A DNA stretch of 10,929 nucleotides from an uncultured Lacibacter sp. (GTDB lineage: Bacteria > Bacteroidota > Bacteroidia > Chitinophagales > Chitinophagaceae). Numbering within the stretch: position 1 is the first letter of the stretch; the number at the start of each line of letters is the position of its first letter. Both the position numbers and the translations under genes were made by a program. Location: contig NZ_CAMLGT010000123.1 in NCBI RefSeq assembly GCF_946479605.1, positions 1 through 10,929 on the forward strand, read 5' to 3'. Under the pieces are notes generated by a model, which was not told the origin of the DNA, did no database searches, and saw only the letters and a program-made list of their open reading frames with translations. Below, in pieces: positions 5,743 to 10,929 of this stretch.

Positions 5743-7731
5743 CTATTCTTCGTCCTCGTCGTTGTAAATACGCTTCAGCTTAAGTGTACTGATGGGCGCT
5801 ACAATGAGCGGAAACTTTTCAACAGCCACATTACTCTGGTCAAGACCAAAGCCTTTTTCTTCACTAAGGCCAAGCTTCTTCACCATAAAATAAAAACGCA
5901 TGATGATCCGTTCGAAGAAAGGAAGTTCATTATCCTGGCTCAGGAATTTTTCCATCACCACAAACTGAAAATCGCCCACCACATTATTCCGTTGCAAACT
6001 TTCGTAACGGCTGGTAATATTCACTTCTTTATTGCTCACCATATCTTCCACCACCTTGCGGAACATAAGGTTAATGCGTGGCTGCATGCGGAAACCCAAC
6101 CTGAACTCAACCCTTATCACTTCATTGGGGATAATGGTGGTTACTTCATACTCGCAGGTGTAAGGATCATCCAATGTATCCACATGCACAAACCAATAAA
6201 TATCGGCACGTTTTGGTTTGCGGTTAAGAATGGAATAAATGATCTTATGCTCAATTTCTTTTGGATTGTTTGCACTACTGAGATAAACAAGATGTGTAGC
6301 ATGTTTGGTTACCGTCATATCATTACTCAGCTCCTGCAGCATGGGCAGGTAATGATCAAGCCGCACAAACTCCACGTAACGGTTTTTGATTTTGCGTGCC
6401 CTGAACCACACATACATTACAAGGAACATCAGGAAACCAAGTATAAGTGTAATGTAACCACCGTGCAGGAACTTATCCATTAATGCCACCAGGTAAGCTG
6501 CTTCAATAATGAGGTAGCCAACCAAGAATATCCAGATGTAAAATGCCTTTACCCTGTGCAGCACAAGGTAGTTGGCAAACAGCATGGTGGTCATGATCAT
6601 GGTTACAATAATGGCGAGGCCATACGCCGCTTCCATTTTTGACGACTCCCTGAAATACAATACCATGAATGCACAACCAAAGAACATGAACAGGTTCATT
6701 CCCGGAATGAATAACTGGCCTCTTTCCTCACTTGGATAATTGATCTTTAAACGGGGCCACAGGTTTAAACGCATGGCTTCGCTAATGAGTGTGAATGCTC
6801 CAGCTATCATAGCCTGGCTGGCAATAATGGCTGCTGTAGTTGCAATAACCACACCTGCTATAATAAACCAATGCGGCATAAGATCGTAAAATGCATGTAT
6901 ACCCGATTGAGCTTTAAATGTTGCATCGATGAGTTTGCCATCGTAATGCGCAAGCAAGGAAGCACCTTGACCGAAATAGTTAAGCAGCAAACAGGTTTTT
7001 ACATATACCCATGAAATGCGGATATTGTCTTTTCCGCAATGCCCCAGATCGCTGTAGAGTGCTTCGGCACCCGTGGTACACAAAAACACAGCGCCCAGCA
7101 ACCAAAAACCTTCGGGGTATGTTGCAAGGAACCGGTATGCATAATATGGATTAACTGCTTTGAAAATAGTGAGATCATCAAACACATGAATAACACCCAG
7201 CACTGCCAGCATGGTAAACCATACCAACATTACCGGACCAAACAAACGACCTATTGACCCTGTACCAAACTGCTGCATAAAAAAGAACAGCGATAAAATG
7301 ATGAGCACAATCGTAACAATAGTGTTCACCGGCAGATCACGCAATTGTGGCAACACTTTTAAACCTTCAACAGCAGATGTAATGGAAATGGGCGGAGTAA
7401 TGATACCATCGGCCAGCAACGATGCCCCGCCGATCATAGCAGGTATCACCAGCCATTTCCTTCTTCGCCGCACAAGTGCATACAATGAAAATGTTCCACC
7501 TTCGCCTTTGTTATCGGCCCGGAGGATCATGATCACATACTTAATGGTTGTTTGAAGTGTAATGGTCCAGATAATACACGATAATGTACCTGTAATAAGC
7601 GTATCTGATACTACCCGGTTTCCAATGATGGCATTGAACACGTACAGGGGAGAAGTTCCGATGTCGCCATAAATAATGCCTAACGCAATTAACAGACCTG
7701 CCGCCGTTGCCTTTGAAGTGTGCTTTCCCAC
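5743..7731 (-). CDS. kup: KUP/HAK-type potassium uptake transporter
   Basis: A 662-residue Kup-family protein that imports K+ with protons across the inner membrane. Signature blocks are GIIYGDIGTSPLYV (18-31), RADNKGEGGTFSLYAL (71-86), ADGIITPPISITSAVEGL (107-124) and TTGAEALYSDLGH (219-231). Asp23 aligns with the essential Asp23 of E. coli Kup. Asp108 stands where E. coli has Glu in GEVVITPAIS, a common variant in the family, and Glu223 fits the conserved acidic residue of the later helix. About twelve hydrophobic helices occupy residues 10-440, followed by a cytosolic domain of about 220 residues, as usual. The start is GTG at 7731: an in-frame TAA lies four codons upstream and no ATG is available before the first helix. 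A well-formed promoter precedes it by about 60 bp. It ends 126 bp before the hydrolase pair, with no convincing terminator between. Confidence 0.96.
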   Translation of the reverse strand: MGKHTSKATAAGLLIALGIIYGDIGTSPLYVFNAIIGNRVVSDTLITGTLSCIIWTITLQTTIKYVIMILRADNKGEGGTFSLYALVRRRRKWLVIPAMIGGASLLADGIITPPISITSAVEGLKVLPQLRDLPVNTIVTIVLIILSLFFFMQQFGTGSIGRLFGPVMLVWFTMLAVLGVIHVFDDLTIFKAVNPYYAYRFLATYPEGFWLLGAVFLCTTGAEALYSDLGHCGKDNIRISWVYVKTCLLLNYFGQGASLLAHYDGKLIDATFKAQSGIHAFYDLMPHWFIIAGVVIATTAAIIASQAMIAGAFTLISEAMRLNLWPRLKINYPSEERGQLFIPGMNLFMFFGCAFMVLYFRESSKMEAAYGLAIIVTMIMTTMLFANYLVLHRVKAFYIWIFLVGYLIIEAAYLVALMDKFLHGGYITLILGFLMFLVMYVWFRARKIKNRYVEFVRLDHYLPMLQELSNDMTVTKHATHLVYLSSANNPKEIEHKIIYSILNRKPKRADIYWFVHVDTLDDPYTCEYEVTTIIPNEVIRVEFRLGFRMQPRINLMFRKVVEDMVSNKEVNITSRYESLQRNNVVGDFQFVVMEKFLSQDNELPFFERIIMRFYFMVKKLGLSEEKGFGLDQSNVAVEKFPLIVAPISTLKLKRIYNDEDEE

Positions 7732-7790
7732 AAATAGAATTTAAGTGAGGATACGAACCAATTTGGTTGATTGGTTGATCTAACTGAAAT

Positions 7791-7820
7791 CAAAGGTAAT
7801 AGATGGAACCAAATGTGCAA
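7791..7820 (-). promoter_or_regulatory. Bacteroidota-type promoter of kup
   Basis: On the (-) strand TTG (7820-7818) is followed after exactly 19 bp by TACCTTTG (7798-7791), a perfect match to TAnnTTTG. Transcription should begin near 7784, giving an untranslated leader of about 50 nt before GTG 7731. Confidence 0.75.
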
Positions 7821-7830
7821 GAAAATTCAC

Positions 7831-7896
7831 GAAAGCTGTTAACCGAAAGCTATTTGCTGTTAGCCTGCAGTACTTCGGCTATTAGCTTTCAGCTTT
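7831..7896. repeat. Nested inverted/direct AGCT repeat block at the queA 3' end
   Basis: Three nested stems fit the same axis: AAAGCTG (7832-7838) with CAGCTTT (7890-7896), GAAAGCTA (7845-7852) with TAGCTTTC (7883-7890), and TAGCC (7861-7865) with GGCTA (7877-7881). Direct repeats are also present: CGAAAGCT at 7830 and 7844, and GCTGTTA at 7835 and 7856. The block covers the TAA stop and last codons of queA and ends about 10 bp before the kup -33 element. It could end or stabilise the queA transcript, but there is no clear U-tract after it on (-). The short AGCT-centred units resemble dispersed intergenic repeats. Confidence 0.6.
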
Positions 7897-9114
7897 ATTC
7901 CATAACAAACTACCATCGCCATAACTTAAAAAACGATAGCCATTATCCAGAGCATGTTGATATACTTTCCGCCAGTCGTCGCCAATGAATGCAGCCACCA
8001 GTAATAACAATGTAGAGTTGGGTTGATGAAAATTGGTGACAATGGCCGCCGCAATACGTGGCTTGTACCCCGGTGCAATCAATATTTGTGTATGGCAGAT
8101 GAGTTGCTGCAGCGAATGCTGTTTCATCCATTGCAGCAAAGCGGCCAGTGCCTCTGCTGCAGGTATGTTCTGTTGCGGAAGATCATACGCATCCCATTGT
8201 TGTATTTCAAGCTCCTCCATCGTTGCAGAAGGATGAAACAATGCTTTTACCCCCATCCAGTATACACTTTCAATACTGCGTAATGAAGTGGTGCCAACTG
8301 CAACAACAGGCTGGGGCAACTGATCATGCAAAGTTTGAATGGCCTCCGCAGAAATATCGATCCACTCCCTGTGCATATTGTGCTGCTGCATGGTCTCGCT
8401 CTTTACAGGTTGAAACGTGCCTGCGCCCACATGCAGTGTTACAAACTGTTTTTTGATACCGCTCTCCTGCAGCTGCTGTAATAATAATGGTGTGAAATGC
8501 AAGCCGGCAGTGGGTGCTGCCACACTACCTTCCTGCATGGCATACACCGTTTGGTAACGTTCATAATCCGCTGCTTCTGTTTGGCGTTGCAGGTAAGGTG
8601 GTAAAGGCAGTACTCCTGCAAAATGCAGCAGCTCAGCAAACGTAAAATCAGGATGATCCCAGCTAAATTCAATGTCAAAGCTGCCTTGTTCCTGTTTTAT
8701 TTTTTCTGCTTTCAGCAGCACGGTTCCTTTTGGCGTGTCGAGCTGTTTTTCAAGAAACTGTTGTTTCCATTTTCCTGCACCACCCACCAGGCAGTTCCAA
8801 CGAACCGATCGCTGACTGATCATGGCCATTGTTAACTCCAGTCCCGCTGCAGGCTCAAGACAAAAAATTTCAATAGTGCTGCCAGTCGACTTTTGAAAAA
8901 GTATGCGGGCCTCTATTACTTTGGTATTATTAAAAACAAGAAGTGTGTTTTGCGGGAGATGAGTGGAGATATTCCTGTACACATCTTCGCTGATATTTCC
9001 TTCTTTATAAATAAGCAGTTTACTTAAATCCCGGTCGGTTAAAGGATAACGGGCAATTCGTTCGTCTGGTAAGTCGTAAGTAAAATCTTTAATCTGGAGT
9101 TGCGAAGGGTGCAT
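7882..9114 (-). CDS. queA: S-adenosylmethionine:tRNA ribosyltransferase-isomerase
   Basis: QueA transfers and isomerises the ribosyl part of S-adenosylmethionine onto 7-aminomethyl-7-deazaguanine in tRNA, making epoxyqueuosine at the wobble position of GUN anticodons. Signature blocks are clear (numbered from Met at 9114): FTYDLPDERIARYPL near the N-terminus, LLVFNNTKVIEARI, PLPPYLQR, GSVAAPTAGLHF, FVTLHVGAGTFQPVK, VAVGTTSLRSIES, VTNFHQPNSTLLLLVAAF and YRFLSYGD. The product is 410 residues, against about 350 in E. coli; most of the excess is an insertion of about 45 residues between SIESVYWMG and TQILIAPGY. ATG 9114 is preferred over ATG 9147 because the added 11 residues are not family-like and a -7-like element (9126-9119) lies between the two. 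The last residues KAES are encoded inside a repeat block. No other queuosine gene is nearby. Confidence 0.95.
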   Translation of the reverse strand: MHPSQLQIKDFTYDLPDERIARYPLTDRDLSKLLIYKEGNISEDVYRNISTHLPQNTLLVFNNTKVIEARILFQKSTGSTIEIFCLEPAAGLELTMAMISQRSVRWNCLVGGAGKWKQQFLEKQLDTPKGTVLLKAEKIKQEQGSFDIEFSWDHPDFTFAELLHFAGVLPLPPYLQRQTEAADYERYQTVYAMQEGSVAAPTAGLHFTPLLLQQLQESGIKKQFVTLHVGAGTFQPVKSETMQQHNMHREWIDISAEAIQTLHDQLPQPVVAVGTTSLRSIESVYWMGVKALFHPSATMEELEIQQWDAYDLPQQNIPAAEALAALLQWMKQHSLQQLICHTQILIAPGYKPRIAAAIVTNFHQPNSTLLLLVAAFIGDDWRKVYQHALDNGYRFLSYGDGSLLWNKAES

Positions 9115-9118
9115 ATTG

Positions 9119-9126
9119 CAAAGATG
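9119..9126 (-). promoter_or_regulatory. Candidate -7 element of queA, implying a leaderless mRNA
   Basis: CATCTTTG followed by CA on (-) is one mismatch from TAnnTTTG. It ends only 4 nt before ATG 9114, so transcription would start at or next to the start codon. No TTG is found 18-21 bp upstream, so support is partial. Confidence 0.4.
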
Positions 9127-9209
9127 GGAGAATTTGTCTGAAACCATTTGGAGTTGGTCTGATTAGCCTGACTTCCTGTTGAACATGGGTCGAGTAGCAT
9201 TCTGAACCC

Positions 9210-9217
9210 TACCTTTG
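9210..9217 (+). promoter_or_regulatory. -7 promoter element of the metallo-beta-lactamase-fold gene
   Basis: TACCTTTG, followed by C, is a perfect TAnnTTTG match. Transcription would begin near 9222, about 17 nt before ATG 9239. The -33 region is poor: the nearest TTG (9179-9181) is 28 bp away, too far. The intergenic region is shared with divergent queA. Confidence 0.55.
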
Positions 9218-9238
9218 CACTTCCTTTCAGAGGAATAA

Positions 9239-10372
9239 ATGATACACAAACTATTCATCTTTATAAAACGGCTGATGATTCTCGTATTATCCATCATTTT
9301 GGTATTAGCAGTAGTTACTTTCTTTTACATCCGTCAGGAGAAATTTGGTAAAGCGCCATCGGGCGAGCGGTTAGAGCGTATAAAAAAATCGCCCAACTTT
9401 AAAGATGGCAAGTTTCAGAACCTAAGCTTCACGCCCACCCTCACAGAAGGCTATAGTATGTCGGGCGTGATGTTCGCCTACTTTTTCAAAAAGAACCCGA
9501 CACGTATTCCGTTAGACAGTATTCCGCATGTTAAAACAGATCTGTTATCGCTCAATAATGAAGAAGATATGATGGTATGGTTTGGCCATTCCTCTTACTT
9601 TATACAAATTGATGGTAAACGTATTTTGGTTGACCCCGTATTAAGTGGTAATGCATCGCCTGTGCCGGGAACCAACAAATCATTCAGCGGATCAGAGATG
9701 TACACGGTTGATGATTTGCCGGCCATTGATTATCTCTTTATTACACACGACCACTATGACCACCTTGATCATGAAACCATACTGAAGCTGAAAGCAAAAG
9801 TTGGAAAAGTGATTTGCCCGCTGGGAGTGGGATCACATCTTGAGTTCTGGGGTTTTGATACATCCATCATCATTGAAAAAGACTGGCACGATGCGATACA
9901 GTTAGACAATCACTTTAATGTCACCGTTACTCCAGCCCGTCATTTTTCCGGAAGAAGCTTTACCAGGAACAATACCTTGTGGTGTTCCTATATTTTACAA
10001 ACACCATCGCTCAGGATATTTATGGGTGGCGACAGTGGCTATGATAAACACTTTAAAAGCATTGCTGAAAAATACGGTGCTGTAGACCTGGCCATTCTTG
10101 AAAACGGACAATACAATGAAGCATGGCATGCTATTCATACTCTGCCAAACGAAGTGTTGCAGGCGGCACAGGACCTGCAGGCCAAGCGTTTATTTCCTGT
10201 TCATTCATCAAAGTTTGCTTTGGCAAATCATTCATGGGATGAACCGTTAAGAACCATCTCCGAATTAAATAAAGAACTGAATATTCCTTTGATCACACCA
10301 ATTATTGGAGAACCTGTACGGTTAAAAGACACAACACAAACTTTTCGTCAGTGGTGGAAGGATGTGAAATAA
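9239..10372 (+). CDS. Membrane-anchored metallo-beta-lactamase-fold hydrolase (UlaG/NAPE-PLD type)
   Basis: A 377-residue protein with one N-terminal membrane helix (about 11-30) and a metallo-beta-lactamase domain from about 110. The metal-site motifs are complete: HDHYDH (His170, His172, Asp174, His175), RHFSGR (His235), GGDSGYD (Asp265) and PVHSSKF (His322). WFGHSSYFIQIDGKRILVDPVLS (114-136) is the family's opening strand pair. The order and spacing fit the group containing NAPE-hydrolysing phospholipase D and UlaG-like lactonases, so a phosphodiester- or lactone-cleaving role at the membrane is possible, but the substrate is unknown. Positive residues before the helix (HK, KR) do not settle which side of the membrane holds the domain. 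AGAGGA (9229-9234) just ahead of ATG 9239 is one of few Shine-Dalgarno-like sites here and supports this start. No hairpin terminator follows. Confidence 0.9.
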   Translation: MIHKLFIFIKRLMILVLSIILVLAVVTFFYIRQEKFGKAPSGERLERIKKSPNFKDGKFQNLSFTPTLTEGYSMSGVMFAYFFKKNPTRIPLDSIPHVKTDLLSLNNEEDMMVWFGHSSYFIQIDGKRILVDPVLSGNASPVPGTNKSFSGSEMYTVDDLPAIDYLFITHDHYDHLDHETILKLKAKVGKVICPLGVGSHLEFWGFDTSIIIEKDWHDAIQLDNHFNVTVTPARHFSGRSFTRNNTLWCSYILQTPSLRIFMGGDSGYDKHFKSIAEKYGAVDLAILENGQYNEAWHAIHTLPNEVLQAAQDLQAKRLFPVHSSKFALANHSWDEPLRTISELNKELNIPLITPIIGEPVRLKDTTQTFRQWWKDVK

Positions 10373-10462
10373 ACCCACTCTTTTTGTTTTAGTAGTATTT
10401 GTTTTTCTTAATAACTTTTCAACTATTGAGCTATTGCTTATAGTAATGAACTACCTGCACTG

Positions 10463-10474
10463 AAGGATGTCCTT
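10463..10474. promoter_or_regulatory. Dyad AAGGA-TG-TCCTT in the gap before the sensor kinase gene
   Basis: A perfect 5-2-5 inverted repeat, with partial outward extension (TGAA on the left, TTCA on the right), lies about 88 bp before the TTG start. The 189-bp gap (10373-10561) holds otherwise only AT-rich sequence with a CTATTG direct repeat (10424, 10433) and a weak -7-like TAATATTG (10518-10525). Operator function is speculative. Confidence 0.3.
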
Positions 10475-10561
10475 TTCAACCAAGGAATAAATTTCTGCCA
10501 AATAGTAGAAATCTCGTTAATATTGCCCGGTCCTTTCACCCAACAAAACTAAATCCATTCC

Positions 10562-10929
10562 TTGAACCGGATCATATTTTACCTTGCAAGAACAGCAGCA
10601 GTTATAGTGATTGTAATTGCTGTTTTAGTATTATTGGGATGGTCAGCAAACGTAAGTTACCTGAAGCAGGTATCCCCTGTTATGGTGGCCATGAATCCAA
10701 TGTCTGCTGTTGCTTTTCTTCTCTGTAGCATTTCATTTCTTCTTTACCGTAAAAAAGGAATCAACCGGACAATTGCAGCAGCACTTTCAATCATCGTAAT
10801 GCTGGGTGCTTTTTTGCTTATTTTAAAAGCAACAGGTATATATGATGCCGGAGTAGACCGCATTCTGTTTGCAGAAAAAGTACGCAACACACTTTACAAC
10901 AGGGTTCCCAATCATATTGTACCGCATGC
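10562..10929 (+). CDS. N-terminal membrane domain of a probable sensor histidine kinase (partial, TTG start)
   Basis: An open frame of 122 codons runs off the right edge. An in-frame TAA at 10550-10552 limits the start; TTG 10562 is the first plausible codon, and the first ATG would remove the first membrane helix. Helices are seen at about 5-27, 47-62 and 70-90. The blocks VSPVMVAMNPMSAVAF (37-52), GVDRILFAEKV (97-107) and PNHIVPHA (from 116) resemble the uncharacterised multi-helix sensor domain of many PAS and hybrid histidine kinases and some diguanylate cyclases, where the pattern is AMNP-TA, IDxLLF and PNRMAPNTA. The kinase part would lie beyond the window, so the output type is inferred. 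The ligand of this domain is unknown. The usual APNT is changed to VPHA here, which may matter if that loop binds a ligand. Confidence 0.75.
   Translation, partial: MNRIIFYLARTAAVIVIVIAVLVLLGWSANVSYLKQVSPVMVAMNPMSAVAFLLCSISFLLYRKKGINRTIAAALSIIVMLGAFLLILKATGIYDAGVDRILFAEKVRNTLYNRVPNHIVPH

Noticed and set aside
5992..6483. 163-codon open frame on (+) inside kup
   Set aside because: It is antisense to conserved kup codons and shows no domain or signal; it is a shadow of the real gene.
7211..7555. 114-codon open frame on (+) inside kup
   Set aside because: It lies opposite the most conserved Kup helices and has no recognisable features.
7803..7988. 61-codon open frame on (+) across the kup promoter and repeat block
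   Set aside because: It runs antisense into queA and its middle is repeat sequence; there is no Shine-Dalgarno or family resemblance.
8148..8456. 102-codon open frame on (+) inside queA
   Set aside because: It is antisense to QueA motifs and has an unnatural, Gln- and Pro-rich composition.
9239..10372. Antibiotic-degrading beta-lactamase
   Set aside because: The HxHxDH fold is shared, but the DSGYD and VHSSKF motifs and N-terminal anchor fit UlaG/NAPE-PLD-like hydrolases rather than class B beta-lactamases.
1..10929. CRISPR array, tRNA, rRNA, insertion sequence or phage genes
   Set aside because: No regularly spaced long repeats, cloverleaf, transposase motifs or terminal repeats with target duplications were seen on either strand.

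Overview
The window looks like chromosomal DNA of a Bacteroidota member, most likely of the Chitinophagaceae type; this is inferred from style, with no database search. The signs are AT-leaning sequence, Bacteroidota-type promoter elements (TTG, about 19 bp, TAnnTTTG) ahead of several genes, few Shine-Dalgarno sites, exported proteins with AxA|Q cleavage sites, an outer-membrane barrel ending in Phe, and a QueA with an internal insertion.

Layout. Positions 1-1168 (+) hold two tandem LD-carboxypeptidase paralogues (peptidase family S66); the first is cut by the window edge and overlaps the second by ATGA. A 215-bp gap follows, with phased GTCAG/GTGAC repeats and palindromes that look like a regulator-binding region. 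Positions 1384-3984 (+) hold an exported module: YceI-like protein, outer-membrane beta-barrel, strong intrinsic terminator, then a second and divergent YceI-like protein that starts only 8 nt after the terminator T-tract. Converging on it from 5616 to 4007 (-) are two tandem membrane-anchored alpha/beta hydrolases. Next, all on (-), come a Kup-type potassium transporter (5743-7731) with a clear promoter, a dense inverted-repeat block, and queA (7882-9114). From 9239 (+) there is a membrane-anchored metallo-beta-lactamase-fold protein of the UlaG/NAPE-PLD type. From 10562 to the window end (+) is the N-terminal membrane domain of a probable sensor histidine kinase, starting with TTG and running off the window.

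How the genes work together. Most are housekeeping or envelope genes: murein peptide trimming, K+ uptake, queuosine modification of tRNA, and envelope hydrolases. The most distinctive unit is YceI-barrel-YceI with its upstream repeat array, which may be a regulated route for binding or moving a lipophilic ligand between periplasm and outer membrane. Three adjacent paralogue pairs (S66 peptidases, YceI proteins, hydrolases) occur within 5.6 kb. I see no mobile element, CRISPR array, rRNA or tRNA, and no unambiguous new system. No stretch over 300 bases lacks a gene.
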